From assembly GCA_947500825.1 (NCBI GenBank), contig CANMTR010000005.1:170552-234551 (forward strand): a stretch of 64,000 nucleotides of DNA, given 5' to 3'. The notes under the pieces were generated by a model that saw nothing but the letters and a program-made list of their open reading frames with translations, did not search any database and had not been told where the DNA came from. How positions within the stretch are numbered: position 1 is the first letter of the stretch; every line of letters starts with the position of its first letter. A program made the position numbers and the translations under genes. Shown piece by piece: positions 37,191-47,124 of this stretch. Source of the stretch: an uncultured Paracoccaceae bacterium (GTDB lineage: Bacteria; Pseudomonadota; Alphaproteobacteria; Rhodobacterales; Rhodobacteraceae).

Positions 37191-39692
37191 ATGAAGAGCC
37201 ATGTGAAGGCGCTGGTTGTCGGCGGCGGGGCGGTGGGCACCTCCATCGCCTATCACCTTGCCCGCGCGGGCTGGGCCGACGTCGTCCTGCTGGAGCGGGA
37301 CGAGTTGACCTCGGGCTCCACTTGGCATGCCGCGGGCCTGCTGCCCTATTTCAACATGTCCTACGCCACGACCTGGATTCACGACCACTCGATCCGTTTC
37401 TACAAGACGCTGGAGGCGGAGACCGGCCTCGACGCGGGTTTCTCGGTGGTGGGCAACCTGCGCATGGCCCAGTCCAGCGCGCGGATGGACGAATACATGC
37501 TCTACGCCGCGACGGCCGAGAGCGTCGGCGTCCCCTTCGAGTGGCTCAGCCCCGCCCAGGTGAAGGATCGCTACCCGCTCGTGCGCACCGACGACCTCGT
37601 TGGAGCCCTGTTCCACCCGACCGACGGCTACATCAACCCCGCCGATGTCACCATGGCCATGGCCAAGGGCGCCCGCCAGCGCGGCGTGACGATCGAGCGG
37701 CGCTGGCAGGTGGATGCCTACGACTGGACCGGCTCGGCCTGGCGCGTGACCCTGACGAAGATGGCCGAGCGCGGCGGCAACCTCGTCCCCACCGACGAGA
37801 CCGCGGTGATCGAGGCCGAGCACGTGGTCACCGCCACCGGCAACCACGCCCAGCGCACCGCCCGCCAGCTCGGGATCAAGATCCCCGCCATCCCCGTCGA
37901 GCACCAGTACATCGTCACCGAGCCCGACCCCGCGCTGGCCGACTGGCGCAAGACGAACGCCCAGCACCCGGTCCTGCGCGACGCCGACGCAAAATGGTAC
38001 GTGCGCGAGGAGCGTGGCGGCTGGATTCTCGGCCCCTACGAGAGGAACGCGCCCGCGCGCTTCGAATACGGCGTGCCCGACAGCTTCCGGGCCGACCTCT
38101 TCCCCCTCGATCTCGACCGGATCGAGGAGGAATACATGTCCTTCATCCACCGCATCCCGTCGTCGGAGCATGTCGGGCTCAAGGACGACTACAACGGGCC
38201 CATCTGCTACACCCCCGACGGCAACCCGCTGATCGGCCCCGCGCCGGGCCTGCGCAACATGTGGCTGGCAGAAGGGTTCTCCTTCGGGATCACCGCCGCG
38301 GGCGGGGCGGGCCACTACCTCGCGCAGATGATGGTGGAGGGAGAGGCCGAGATCGACATGGCCTCTCTCGATCCGCGCCGTTTCGGGGACTGGATCACCA
38401 CCGAGTATTCCGCCCGCAAGGACGAGGAAGCCTACGAGCACGTCTACATCCTCCACCACCCCGACGAGGAGCGCCCGGCCTGCCGGCCGCTCCGCACCGC
38501 GCCGGCCTACGACCGGCAGCGTGCGCTCGGCGCCCAGTTCGGGTGCGTCAACGGCTGGGAAAGGCCCAACTACTACGGGCCCGCCGGCGCCGACGATGCC
38601 TTCGATTACAAGGCCCGCTCCTTCCGCCGCGGCGCCTGGTGGGACCATGCCCGCGAAGAGGCTGAGGCGATCCGAGACGGCGTCGGCCTGATCGACGCCA
38701 CCGCCTTCGCCAAGCACGCCGTCTCGGGCCCCGGCGCCACCGCCTTCCTTGACTGGCTGACCTGCAACCGCCTGCCCAAGGTGGGCCGCGTCTCGCTCAC
38801 CTATGCCCTGACCGACGCCGGCACGGTGCGGACGGAATACACCATTGTCCGGCGGGGGGAGGGCGACTACTACCTCGTCTCCGCGGGGGCCTGGGCCGCC
38901 TACGACGGCGACCACCTGCGCAGATCGGCCGAGGACTTCATGGGCCGGGGCGGCGGCTTCGTCGTGGTCCAGGACGTGACGACCCAGTGGGGCGTCTTCG
39001 CCCTCGCCGGGCCAAGGTCGCGCGACGTGCTGGGCTCCCTCCTGCGCGACGCCGATCCCGCGACGGCCCTGTCGAACGCCCGTTTCCCGTGGCTCGCGAT
39101 GCGCGACATCGAGCTCGGCATGTGCCCGGTGATGGCGCTGCGGGTGGCCTATACCGGCGAGCTGGGCTGGGAGCTGCACCATCCGATCGAGATGCAGGCC
39201 TATCTGTGGGACCGGCTGATGGAGGCCGGCACCCCCCACGGCCTGCGCCCCGTGGGCGCCCGCGCCCAGAACTGGCTCCGGCAGGAGAAGTCCTACCGCG
39301 CCTTCGGCCACGAGCTCGGCCGCGATGCCACGCCCCTCGAGGCCGGGCTCGACCGATTCGTCGACACGTCGAAAGAGTTCCGCGGCAAGGCCGCGATGGC
39401 GGCCAAGGGGGTCCGGTCGGCCTGCGTCACCCTGCTGATCGACGGCCCCGGCGACGCCGATCCCTGGGGGCGGGAGGCGCTCTTGGACGGCGACGAGATG
39501 GTGGGGCGCCTGACCTCGGGCGGCTATTCCCCCGCCACCGGACGCTCCATCGCCATGGGCTACGTGCGCCCCGAGCTTGCCACGCCGGGCACCCGGCTCA
39601 AGGTGCGCATGTTCCGCGAGCTTTGGGAGGCCGAGATCGTCGCCGACAGCCCCCACGACCCCGGCAACGCGCGTATCCGCGCCGACGGCTGA
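37191..39692 (+). CDS. FAD-dependent dimethylglycine/sarcosine dehydrogenase-like enzyme
   Basis: An 833-residue two-part enzyme. The N-terminal DAO-type FAD domain has the dinucleotide loop LVVGGGAVGTSIAYHLARAG (residues 9-28) and His46 in SGSTWHAAGLL, equivalent to the histidine covalently linked to FAD in mammalian dimethylglycine dehydrogenase. The C-terminal 350 residues are a GcvT-like tetrahydrofolate-binding domain (FDYKARSFRRGAWW, LTCNRLPKVGRVSLTYAL, GELGWELHHP). It would demethylate an N-methyl amine such as dimethylglycine or sarcosine and pass the carbon to THF. The precise substrate is inference. Starts at 37191; the upstream open frame is non-conserved. Confidence 0.88.
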   Translation: MKSHVKALVVGGGAVGTSIAYHLARAGWADVVLLERDELTSGSTWHAAGLLPYFNMSYATTWIHDHSIRFYKTLEAETGLDAGFSVVGNLRMAQSSARMDEYMLYAATAESVGVPFEWLSPAQVKDRYPLVRTDDLVGALFHPTDGYINPADVTMAMAKGARQRGVTIERRWQVDAYDWTGSAWRVTLTKMAERGGNLVPTDETAVIEAEHVVTATGNHAQRTARQLGIKIPAIPVEHQYIVTEPDPALADWRKTNAQHPVLRDADAKWYVREERGGWILGPYERNAPARFEYGVPDSFRADLFPLDLDRIEEEYMSFIHRIPSSEHVGLKDDYNGPICYTPDGNPLIGPAPGLRNMWLAEGFSFGITAAGGAGHYLAQMMVEGEAEIDMASLDPRRFGDWITTEYSARKDEEAYEHVYILHHPDEERPACRPLRTAPAYDRQRALGAQFGCVNGWERPNYYGPAGADDAFDYKARSFRRGAWWDHAREEAEAIRDGVGLIDATAFAKHAVSGPGATAFLDWLTCNRLPKVGRVSLTYALTDAGTVRTEYTIVRRGEGDYYLVSAGAWAAYDGDHLRRSAEDFMGRGGGFVVVQDVTTQWGVFALAGPRSRDVLGSLLRDADPATALSNARFPWLAMRDIELGMCPVMALRVAYTGELGWELHHPIEMQAYLWDRLMEAGTPHGLRPVGARAQNWLRQEKSYRAFGHELGRDATPLEAGLDRFVDTSKEFRGKAAMAAKGVRSACVTLLIDGPGDADPWGREALLDGDEMVGRLTSGGYSPATGRSIAMGYVRPELATPGTRLKVRMFRELWEAEIVADSPHDPGNARIRADG

Positions 39693-39695
39693 GCC

Positions 39696-40127
39696 CTAGC
39701 GGGCCGAGGCAGTCGCCTCGGTCTGCGGAAACACCGCCTCGTAGACCCAGGTGAAGACGAAGGCATAGACGAGGTAGAAGGCCGACAGCCCCGCATCGGC
39801 CACGAAGGCGGGCCACAGGCCCGTCTGCAGCCACCACGCCGCCACCGGCAGGAGCGCCAGGACCAGCGCCGTCTCGAACAGGACGGCGTGGACGACCCGC
39901 TGCCACAGGCTCTTTTTCACGCTGCCCGTCCAGCGCAGCATCAGCCGGTCGAAGACCAGGTTGTAGGCGTAGTTCCACGCCGTCGCGGCCAGGCTCGCGA
40001 TCACCGCGAACCCGCCGATCTCGACCAGCGAATGGCCCAGGATCACGCTGCCCAGGGGCGCGACCAGGCAAAGTCCGATCGCCTCGAACATCAGGGCCTG
40101 TCTGATCCGGTCGGACGTGCTGCGCAT
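39696..40127 (-). CDS. PACE-family multidrug efflux protein
   Basis: A 143-residue protein with four membrane helices in two tandem bacterial transmembrane pair domains. The start is MRSTSDRIRQALMFEAIGLCLVAPLGSVILG, then FAVIASLAATAWNYAYNLVFDRL, and the second unit follows with VVHAVLFETALVLALLPVAAWW and SAFYLVYAFVFTWVYEAVFP. The NYxYNxxFD pattern and internal repeat are those of the AceI (chlorhexidine efflux) family. It converges with the dehydrogenase gene 3 bp away. Substrate is not known; AceI exports diamines and chlorhexidine. Confidence 0.9.
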   Translation of the reverse strand: MRSTSDRIRQALMFEAIGLCLVAPLGSVILGHSLVEIGGFAVIASLAATAWNYAYNLVFDRLMLRWTGSVKKSLWQRVVHAVLFETALVLALLPVAAWWLQTGLWPAFVADAGLSAFYLVYAFVFTWVYEAVFPQTEATASAR

Positions 40128-40189
40128 GGTGGGCTCCGGGGCGGAGGGGCGAGGGGGGACGCAGTCCCTAGCGCCGCGCGCCCCGCGCG

Positions 40190-42367
40190 TCAATCGGCGC
40201 CGTGGGTCAGCGCCGGCACGTCCGAGGCGCCGGCCGACCCCCGGCCCGACAGGGAGGGGTTCTCCATGAAGAACCGGTGGCACGAGAACGGCCGCTCGTC
40301 GGCTTCCGGGCCGGGGCGGTCGAACGAGCCGTCGGGCCGCAGGATCCAGCTCTGGGCCGTGTCGGCCAGGTTCGCGGCCATGATCTGGCGCACGATCTGC
40401 GCCTTCACGGTCGGGTTGCGGCACTCCACCAGCGTCTCCACCCGGCGGTTGAGATTGCGGCCCATCCAGTCCGCCGACGAGATATAGACCCGCGCGTGCT
40501 TGGAGGGCAGCTCCCGCCCGTTGGCGAAGCACACGATCCGGCTGTGCTCCAGGAAGCGGCCCACGATGGACTTGATGCGGATGTTCTCCGACAGCCCCTC
40601 CACGCCGGGCCGCAACCCGCAGATGCCGCGCACCACAAGGCTGATCTTCACGCCCCGCTGGCCCACCTCGTAGAGTTTCTCGATCACGTCGGGCTCGATC
40701 AGGGAGTTCATCTTGGCCCAGATCGCGGCCGGCTTGCCGGCCTCGGCATTGAGCGCCTCGGTCTCGAACCCGTCCAGCAGGCGCTGCTTGAGGGTCATCG
40801 GCGACACCGCCAGGTTCTCCAGGTCCTCGGGCTGGGCGTATCCCGACAGGAAGTTGAACAGCCGCGTCATGTCGCGGCCCAGCGCCCCGTCGGTGGTGAA
40901 GAACGACAGGTCGGTATAGATGCGCGCGGTGATATGGTGGTAATTGCCGGTCCCGAAATGGGAATAGGTGATCGTCCTGTCGCCCTCGCGCCGCACCACC
41001 GCCGACAGCTTGGCGTGGGTCTTGAGGTTCATGAACCCGTAGACGACGTGAACGCCCGCCCGCTCCAGCTTGCGCGACTGGCGGATGTTGGCGGCCTCGT
41101 CGAACCGCGCCTTCAGCTCCACCAGGGCGGTGACCTGCTTGCCGGCGTCGGCCGCCTCGCACAACGCGTCGACGATGGGGCTGTCGTGGCTGGTGCGATA
41201 GAGCGTCTGCTTCACCGCCACCACGTCCGGGTCGCTCGCCGCCTGCTTGAGGAAGCGCACCACCATGTCGAACGTTTCGTAGGGGTGGTGGAGCAGCATG
41301 TCCTTCTGCCGGATCGCGGCGAACATGTCGCCGTCGTGATCCTGCACCCGCTCCGGGACGCGCGGCGTGTAGGAGGGCCACAGAAGGTCGGGCCGGTCCT
41401 TGATGACGAGTTCCGACAGGTGGCCGATGCCGATCAGGCCGTCGGTCTCCATCGTCTCCCCCTCCTCGACGGGCAGCTCCTGCATGATGATGCGCTTCAG
41501 GTCCGCGGGGGCGTTGGCCGAGATGTTGAGTCGCACCACCTCGCCGCGCCGCCGCCGCTTCAGCGCCACCTCGAACTCGCGCACGAGGTCCTCTGCCTCG
41601 TCCTCGACCTCAAGGTCGCTGTCCCGCAGGACCCGGAACGTGCAGTATCCGCCCACCCGGTAGCGCGGATAGAGCGTGCCGATATGCATCAGCAGCAGGT
41701 CCTCCAGCGGGATGAACCGGTGCTGCCCCTCTGGCGCGTCGAGCCGTATGAAGCGGTCGATCTGCTGCGGGATCGGAAGGAGGGCGCGCAGGATGCGCCC
41801 GTCCTCCTGCCGCTTGAGGTGCAGGGCCAGAGAGTAGCCCGTCGAGGGGATGAACGGGAAAGGGTGCGCGGGGTCCACCGCCAGCGGCGACAGGACCGGG
41901 AACACGCTGTCTAGGAAGATTTCCTCCACCCGGGCCCGGTCCTCGTCGGTCAGGGCGCCGCTGTCGAGGATGTGGATGTCCTCGGCCGCCATCAGCTCCT
42001 TGAGCCGGGCATAGACCGCCTGCTGGCGGTCCATCAGCTCCCGCGCGTTGGCGTCGATCCGGTCGAGCTGCTGGGAGGGGGTGAGCCCGTCCGCGGCGGG
42101 CGTGTTCTTGCCCGACAGCGCCAGCTCCCGCAGCCCCGCCACCCGAACGGTGTAGAACTCGTCGAGGTTGGTCGCCGAGATCGACAGGAACCGCAGCCGT
42201 TCCAGCAACGGCACCTTCACGTTCTCCGCCTCTTCCAGGACGCGCCAGTTGAACGCCAGCCAGGACAGCTCGCGGTTGAAGAAGCGCCCGGACCCGGACG
42301 CGGCCCCGTCCTCCTGGGGCGGAACCGGGTCGGGGAACGGGGCGGAGAGGAAATCGGTCACGGTCAT
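40190..42367 (-). CDS. ppk: Polyphosphate kinase 1
   Basis: A 725-residue PPK1, which builds polyphosphate from ATP. It has the N-terminal RFFNRELSWLAFNWRVLEEA, and the two catalytic histidines are seen in the contexts GFMNLKTHAKLSAVVRREG and FLEHSRIVCF, with ARFDEAANIRQS and SADWMGRNLNRRVE also present. A Gly/Ser-rich C-terminal tail (SLSGRGSAGASDVPALTHGAD) is a little longer than needed. Its ATG overlaps the TGA of hda (ATGA), and hda in turn overlaps perM, so all three are one operon. The replication/polyphosphate link is a known arrangement in alphaproteobacteria. Confidence 0.97.
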   Translation of the reverse strand: MTVTDFLSAPFPDPVPPQEDGAASGSGRFFNRELSWLAFNWRVLEEAENVKVPLLERLRFLSISATNLDEFYTVRVAGLRELALSGKNTPAADGLTPSQQLDRIDANARELMDRQQAVYARLKELMAAEDIHILDSGALTDEDRARVEEIFLDSVFPVLSPLAVDPAHPFPFIPSTGYSLALHLKRQEDGRILRALLPIPQQIDRFIRLDAPEGQHRFIPLEDLLLMHIGTLYPRYRVGGYCTFRVLRDSDLEVEDEAEDLVREFEVALKRRRRGEVVRLNISANAPADLKRIIMQELPVEEGETMETDGLIGIGHLSELVIKDRPDLLWPSYTPRVPERVQDHDGDMFAAIRQKDMLLHHPYETFDMVVRFLKQAASDPDVVAVKQTLYRTSHDSPIVDALCEAADAGKQVTALVELKARFDEAANIRQSRKLERAGVHVVYGFMNLKTHAKLSAVVRREGDRTITYSHFGTGNYHHITARIYTDLSFFTTDGALGRDMTRLFNFLSGYAQPEDLENLAVSPMTLKQRLLDGFETEALNAEAGKPAAIWAKMNSLIEPDVIEKLYEVGQRGVKISLVVRGICGLRPGVEGLSENIRIKSIVGRFLEHSRIVCFANGRELPSKHARVYISSADWMGRNLNRRVETLVECRNPTVKAQIVRQIMAANLADTAQSWILRPDGSFDRPGPEADERPFSCHRFFMENPSLSGRGSAGASDVPALTHGAD

Positions 42368-43083
42368 GGGATGTCTTCTCGCGGAGGGCTGTGACGATCG
42401 GATGACGCCTGCGCCAGCCGTTCGAGGGCGATGCGGGCCAGCGGAACGGTCACGGGGCGCCGTCGCGCCAGGGACAGGCGGTCGATCTCGGCGGCCACGT
42501 CGCGCGCGGCCTCGGCCGAGCGGGTCATCCGGGTGACGAGAAAGCGCAGCACCGCGTCGGGCGGCACGAGGTTGCGGTCGTCGAACTGCTTTTCCAGGAG
42601 CGCGCCCAGCAGCGCGTCGTCCGGCGCCAGCAGCTCGGCCACCATCAGCGCCGACAGGCGCGACGCCAGGTCGGGCAGGGTCATGGGCCAGCGCCCGGGC
42701 GCGCGGCGACCCGTCACCATCAGCAGGCCCCGATCGGCCTGCAGGCGGTTGTGGAGGTGGAACAGGGCCGCCTCCGAGCGGCGCTCGCCAGCGATGGCAG
42801 GCACGTCCTCCACGGCGATCCGGCCCGCCCCGGCCAGCGTCGCGATGTCGTAGCGCGCCAGGTCGCGCGCGGCGACGACCAGCCCGCCCTCGTTGCCCGC
42901 CCAGACGTGGGCCAGGTGGGTCTTGCCCGAGGCCGCCGGGCCGACCAGCGCCAGCCGCCCGCCGGGCCACCTCTTGCCGCCCACCAGCGCCAGCGCGTCC
43001 GCGTTCGACCGCGTTACCACGAAGCTCTCGCGCCCCAGCGCGGGACGCGGCGCGAGGTCGAGGGACAGTTGCTCGGGCGTCAT
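42364..43083 (-). CDS. hdaA: DnaA-family regulator Hda-like
   Basis: A 239-residue AAA+ protein that promotes ATP hydrolysis by DnaA at the replication clamp. Residues 5-10 are QLSLDL, a beta-clamp binding motif of the Hda type. Walker A is GPAASGKTHLAHVW (from residue 48), and the Walker B region reads IAVEDVPAI. It lacks the DnaA DNA-binding domain. The ATG at 43083 overlaps the perM stop and its own TGA overlaps the ppk ATG, so translation is coupled across all three. Confidence 0.93.
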   Translation of the reverse strand: MTPEQLSLDLAPRPALGRESFVVTRSNADALALVGGKRWPGGRLALVGPAASGKTHLAHVWAGNEGGLVVAARDLARYDIATLAGAGRIAVEDVPAIAGERRSEAALFHLHNRLQADRGLLMVTGRRAPGRWPMTLPDLASRLSALMVAELLAPDDALLGALLEKQFDDRNLVPPDAVLRFLVTRMTRSAEAARDVAAEIDRLSLARRRPVTVPLARIALERLAQASSDRHSPPREDIP

Positions 43084-44180
43084 TCCGCGTCCGTCCCGAG
43101 ATAGAGCGCGCTCTCGCGGTAGCGCCGCGTCCCGAACCGCGCGATCACCCCGAACGCGGCGGCAACCGGCACCGCCACGAGGAGACCGACGAAGCCGAAG
43201 ACCGAGCCGAAGGCGGAGAGCGCGAAGAGCAGCCAGACCGGGTGCAGCCCCACCGAATCGCCCACCAGCTTCGGAGTCAGGAAGTTGCCCTCGACGAACT
43301 GCCCGGACTGAAAGATGCCCCACACCGCGACGATCCAGACCCAGTCGCCCCAGAACTGGAACAGCGCCAGGCCGACCGCCAGGATGCCGCCCACCAGCGC
43401 GCCCACATAGGGGATGAAGGTCAGGAACCCCGCGATGGCGCCGATGATGAAGCCGAACTGCAGCCCCACCAGGCCCAGTGCCAGGGCGTAATAGGTGCCC
43501 AGGATCAGGCAGACGAGCCCCTGTCCCCGCACGAAGGAGGCCAGCGTGCGGTCGATCTCCTTCGCGAGGTTGCGCAGCGTGGGGGCGTGCTCGCGCGGCA
43601 GCAGGGTGTCGATCTGCGTCATGATCCGGTCCCAGTCGATCAGCAGGTAGACCGCGACCACCGGCACGATGACGAACAGGATGATGACGTTGAACACCCC
43701 CGAGACCGAGGCGAGGGCGCCCTCGATCAGGGTGCCCGCGCGCTGGCGCATGGCCTCGGCCGCGTTGCCCAGCATCCGCTGCAGCGTCGCCTCAAGGTCG
43801 CCCGCCTCCGGGAACCGCTCCACCATCGCCGGATACGTCTCCGACAGCCAGACCTGCAGGCCGCTGACCGTCTCGGGGGCCTCGTCGATCAGGTTGGCGA
43901 TCCGCTCGCTCAGCGACACGGCCTGGCCGATCAGCGTCGGGATCACGAGGATCACCAGCGCCACGAACAACAAAATCATGAAAATGGTGATGATCGCCAC
44001 CGACAGCGCCCGGCTGAGGCCAAGCCCCTGCAGGCGGTCCGCGACCGGATCGAGCAGGTAGGCCACCGCCGCGCCCAGGACGAAGGGCAGGATCACGTTT
44101 CCAAGCCACCATAGCAGCACCAGGAACACCACCAGCGCGGCGCCCCAGTACTTCATCTGGTCTTTGACGGGCAGGGCCAT
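43080..44180 (-). CDS. AI-2E/PerM family membrane transporter
   Basis: A 366-residue protein of the UPF0118/AI-2E transporter family with about eight membrane helices. It begins MALPVKDQMKYWGAALVVFLVLLWWLGNVILPFVLGAAVAYLLDP, and contains the conserved LVCLILGTYYALALGLVGLQFG and FLTFIPYVGALVGGILAVGLAL blocks near residues 220-280. Substrates in this family are unclear (AI-2, Na/H exchange). It is the first gene of a perM-hda-ppk operon. Divergent from a glycosyltransferase-like gene by 106 bp. Confidence 0.92.
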   Translation of the reverse strand: MALPVKDQMKYWGAALVVFLVLLWWLGNVILPFVLGAAVAYLLDPVADRLQGLGLSRALSVAIITIFMILLFVALVILVIPTLIGQAVSLSERIANLIDEAPETVSGLQVWLSETYPAMVERFPEAGDLEATLQRMLGNAAEAMRQRAGTLIEGALASVSGVFNVIILFVIVPVVAVYLLIDWDRIMTQIDTLLPREHAPTLRNLAKEIDRTLASFVRGQGLVCLILGTYYALALGLVGLQFGFIIGAIAGFLTFIPYVGALVGGILAVGLALFQFWGDWVWIVAVWGIFQSGQFVEGNFLTPKLVGDSVGLHPVWLLFALSAFGSVFGFVGLLVAVPVAAAFGVIARFGTRRYRESALYLGTDAE

Positions 44181-44286
44181 CTGGCGGCGCTCCGGGAAAT
44201 GGATGTCCCCTTGTCCCCGATGACCTGCCCGCGCGCAAGATCAAGGGGCTCGCGGCCGGACGCCGGGCGGGCTAGAAGACGCCTGC

Positions 44287-45087
44287 ATGAAACAGATCAT
44301 CTGCATCAACTGGGGGGACAAGTACGGCCCTCCCTACATCAACCGCCTCTATGCGATGGTGGCGCGCAACATCACGCCCCCCTTCCGGATGGTGTGCTTC
44401 TGCGACGACCCGTCGGGCATCCGCGACGAGGTCGAGACGCGCCCGCTGCCCGAGATCGACTACGAGATCCCGAAGACGCGCCGCGGCATCTGGCCGAAGT
44501 CGCGGCTCTGGGGTCCGCGGCTCGCCGACCTCGCGGGGCCGGTCCTGTTCCTCGACCTCGACATCGTGGTCACCGGCTCGCTCGACCCGTTCTTCTCCTA
44601 CGGCGATCCCGGCCGGGTGATCCTGTCGCGCAACCCCGCCAACCCGCTGGAGCGGCTGGGCCAGACCAGCGTGTTCCGCTTTCCCGTGGGCGCCCTGGTT
44701 CCGCTCCAGCGCCGCTTCGCCGAGGATCCGCTGGGTATCGCCGAACGCTACGGCTTCGAGCAGCGGTTCGTCACCCGCAACGCGCCGGGGGGCGTTGACC
44801 TGTTTCCCCGCGGCTGGGTGGTGCATTTCCGCCGCCATTGCCGGCGCCCGTTCCCGCTCAACTACCTCCTCGCCCCGAAGCTGCCCCGCGACGCCCGGAT
44901 CGTGATCTTTCCCGGGCAGCTCACCCCCCAGCACGCGATCGAGGGACGCTACGGCAAGGGCCGGGCGGGCACGGCGCGGGCGCATCTGGGCGACCTCGTC
45001 GCGCGCCGCTACAAGCAGACCGCGGTGGACCACCTGCGCCACTTCATCCGCCCCGCGCCCTGGGTCGAGGATCACTGGCACGAGTGA
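44287..45087 (+). CDS. Glycosyltransferase-like protein with DxD motif
   Basis: A 266-residue protein. The first strand [24 protein letters not shown] and the [17 protein letters not shown] segment (DLD acting as the nucleotide-sugar DxD) resemble GT-A glycosyltransferases. Later [13 protein letters not shown] is similar to related uncharacterised proteins. Length and motif suit a single-domain GT of capsule or cell-surface synthesis, but no acceptor or sugar is identifiable. It is a lone gene between the perM operon and proS. It could alternatively be a bacterial hypothetical of the DUF-type; confidence is moderate. Confidence 0.72.
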   Translation: MKQIICINWGDKYGPPYINRLYAMVARNITPPFRMVCFCDDPSGIRDEVETRPLPEIDYEIPKTRRGIWPKSRLWGPRLADLAGPVLFLDLDIVVTGSLDPFFSYGDPGRVILSRNPANPLERLGQTSVFRFPVGALVPLQRRFAEDPLGIAERYGFEQRFVTRNAPGGVDLFPRGWVVHFRRHCRRPFPLNYLLAPKLPRDARIVIFPGQLTPQHAIEGRYGKGRAGTARAHLGDLVARRYKQTAVDHLRHFIRPAPWVEDHWHE

Positions 45088-45212
45088 CCCGGGCGTCCGC
45101 GCTGGGCGGAGATCGGCCCTTCGGGGAGGGTACTTGGACAAGGGTGAAGGACGCTTGCGGGGCGGGCGGCGATGGCCTAGCCAGCCGGGACCGACCCAAG
45201 GGGAGCCCCCGG

Positions 45213-46547
45213 ATGCGCCTGAGCCGTTATTTCCTGCCCGTGCTGAAGGAGACGCCCGCCGAGGCGCAGGTCGCCAGCCACCGGCTGATGCTGCGGGCGG
45301 GCATGATCAAGCAGGCCGGTGCGGGGATCTATTCCTGGCTGCCGCTGGGCTACCGCTTGCTCAGGAATATCGAGCGGATCGTGCACGAGGAGCAGCAGCG
45401 CGCCGGCCATATCCCGATGCTGATGCCCACCCTGCAATCGGCCGACCTGTGGCGCGAGTCGGGCCGCTACGACGCCTACGGGCCCGAGATGCTACGCATC
45501 CGCGACCGCCATGAGCGCGACCTGCTCTACGGGCCCACGAACGAGGAGATGATCACCGACATCTTCCGCTCCCACGCCAGCAGCTACCGCGACCTGCCGT
45601 TGACGCTCTACCACATCCAGTGGAAGTTCCGCGACGAGGTGCGGCCGCGCTTCGGCGTCATGCGGGGACGCGAGTTCTACATGAAGGACGGCTACAACTT
45701 CGACCTCACCTACGAGGACGCCATGGCCGCCTACGACCGGCACATGGTCAGCTACCTGCGCACCTACGAGCGGATGGGGCTGAAGGCGATCCCCATGCGC
45801 GCCGATTCGGGGCCCATCGGCGGCGACGACACCCACGAGTTCCTGGTCCTGGCCGAGACCGGCGAATCGGAGGTGTTCTACGATGCCGCCATTGCCGATC
45901 TGCGCCTGGGCGACCGCGCGATCGACTACGACGACCGCGCGGGCCTGCGCGCCATCCGCGAGGAATGGACCACTCCCTACGCCCGTACGGACGAGACCCA
46001 CGACGAGAGCCTCTTCGCGCAGATCCCCGAAGACCGGCAGCGGGTCTCGCGCGGGATCGAGGTGGGCCAGATCTTCTATTTCGGGACCAAGTATTCCGAG
46101 CCCATGGGCGCGACCGTGTCGGGCCCCGACGGGCAGGTGGTGCCGGTCCACATGGGCTCCCACGGGATCGGTGTCAGCCGCCTTGCGGGCGCGCTGATCG
46201 AGGCCAACCACGACGAGGCCGGCATCATCTGGCCCGAGGGCGTCACGCCGTTCCATTGCGGCATCGTCAACCTGCGCCAGGGCGACGGCGACTGCGACGC
46301 GGCCTGTACCCGGATCGAGGCGGCACTGGCGGCCAAGGGCCTCGACCCGCTCTACGACGACCGCGACGAGCGGGCAGGGGCCAAGTTCGCCACCATGGAC
46401 CTGATCGGCCTGCCCTGGCGGATCACCGTGGGTCCCCGCGGCCTGAAATCGGGCAAGGTGGAGCTGACCTCGCGCCGGACGGGCGAGAGCGAGGAGATGT
46501 CGCCCGAGGCCGCCATCGACCGGGTCGGGGCGATCTACGGCGCCTGA
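45213..46547 (+). CDS. proS: Proline--tRNA ligase, short alphaproteobacterial form
   Basis: A 444-residue class II synthetase. Motif 2 and 3 regions are seen in [21 protein letters not shown] and [22 protein letters not shown]. It lacks the 180-residue editing insertion present in E. coli ProRS, which is the usual short form in alphaproteobacteria; a free-standing editing protein would be elsewhere. It starts [19 protein letters not shown] at 45213, GGGGAG upstream. The 125-bp gap before it holds no obvious gene. Confidence 0.96.
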   Translation: MRLSRYFLPVLKETPAEAQVASHRLMLRAGMIKQAGAGIYSWLPLGYRLLRNIERIVHEEQQRAGHIPMLMPTLQSADLWRESGRYDAYGPEMLRIRDRHERDLLYGPTNEEMITDIFRSHASSYRDLPLTLYHIQWKFRDEVRPRFGVMRGREFYMKDGYNFDLTYEDAMAAYDRHMVSYLRTYERMGLKAIPMRADSGPIGGDDTHEFLVLAETGESEVFYDAAIADLRLGDRAIDYDDRAGLRAIREEWTTPYARTDETHDESLFAQIPEDRQRVSRGIEVGQIFYFGTKYSEPMGATVSGPDGQVVPVHMGSHGIGVSRLAGALIEANHDEAGIIWPEGVTPFHCGIVNLRQGDGDCDAACTRIEAALAAKGLDPLYDDRDERAGAKFATMDLIGLPWRITVGPRGLKSGKVELTSRRTGESEEMSPEAAIDRVGAIYGA

Positions 46548-46553
46548 GGATGC

Positions 46554-47027
46554 TTAGCGCAGAAGGTCCGGCAGGCCCGGGTCGCGCAGGAGGCGCGCCA
46601 GGTCCGGCTCGGCGACGAGCTTGGCGGCGCGCGGGAGCGTGACCCAGCGGCGGCGGCGCGCCTTGCGCTCGGGCCAATCCTCGGTCCGGCCCGTCACCTC
46701 GATGGCAAAGACCGCGACCGCGACAGGCAACGGGCCCTCGGGCGTGGACTTGGCATAGGTGAACATGCCCAGGCACCGCTCCGAGGCGCGGCCGGTCACG
46801 CCCGCCTCCTCCCGCGCCTCGACCGCCGCGGCGCGGGCGGGACTGTGGCCCTCCATCGGCCAGCCCTTGGGCACCATCCAGCGCCCGTTGCCGCGCCCGG
46901 TGACCAGCAGCACCTCGAGGCGGTCCTTGCGTCGCCGCCAGCACAGCGCGCCGAACTGGGCGCGCATGCCGCGCTTGCCCGTCTCGGCCAGCGCCACCGG
47001 CCTCGCGTCTTCCGCGCGTCTGCCCAT
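46554..47027 (-). CDS. Nudix hydrolase with non-canonical Nudix box
   Basis: A 157-residue Nudix protein. The Nudix helix reads GWPMEGHSPARAAAVEAREEAGV, which fits GX5-X-X7-EUxEExGU, but the first conserved Glu is His and the Arg of REU is Val, while the key EExGU residues remain. This pattern is common in a branch acting on diphosphoinositol-type or ADP-sugar substrates. Start at 47027 (MGRRAEDARPVALAE). It converges with proS (7 bp gap) and is divergent from the HDAC-like gene. Substrate unknown. Confidence 0.87.
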   Translation of the reverse strand: MGRRAEDARPVALAETGKRGMRAQFGALCWRRRKDRLEVLLVTGRGNGRWMVPKGWPMEGHSPARAAAVEAREEAGVTGRASERCLGMFTYAKSTPEGPLPVAVAVFAIEVTGRTEDWPERKARRRRWVTLPRAAKLVAEPDLARLLRDPGLPDLLR

Positions 47028-47124
47028 CGCCGCCCTCCGGTCCGTCGCCCGGTGCGAGCCTACCGCGACGATTGCGCCGATCAACCCGCGTTGAAGGCCG
47101 TGCCCGGCGCCATATCTGCCCGGC

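Noticed and set aside
37155..39656. An 833-codon minus-strand open frame
   Set aside because: Antisense to the dimethylglycine-dehydrogenase-like gene and without recognisable motifs.
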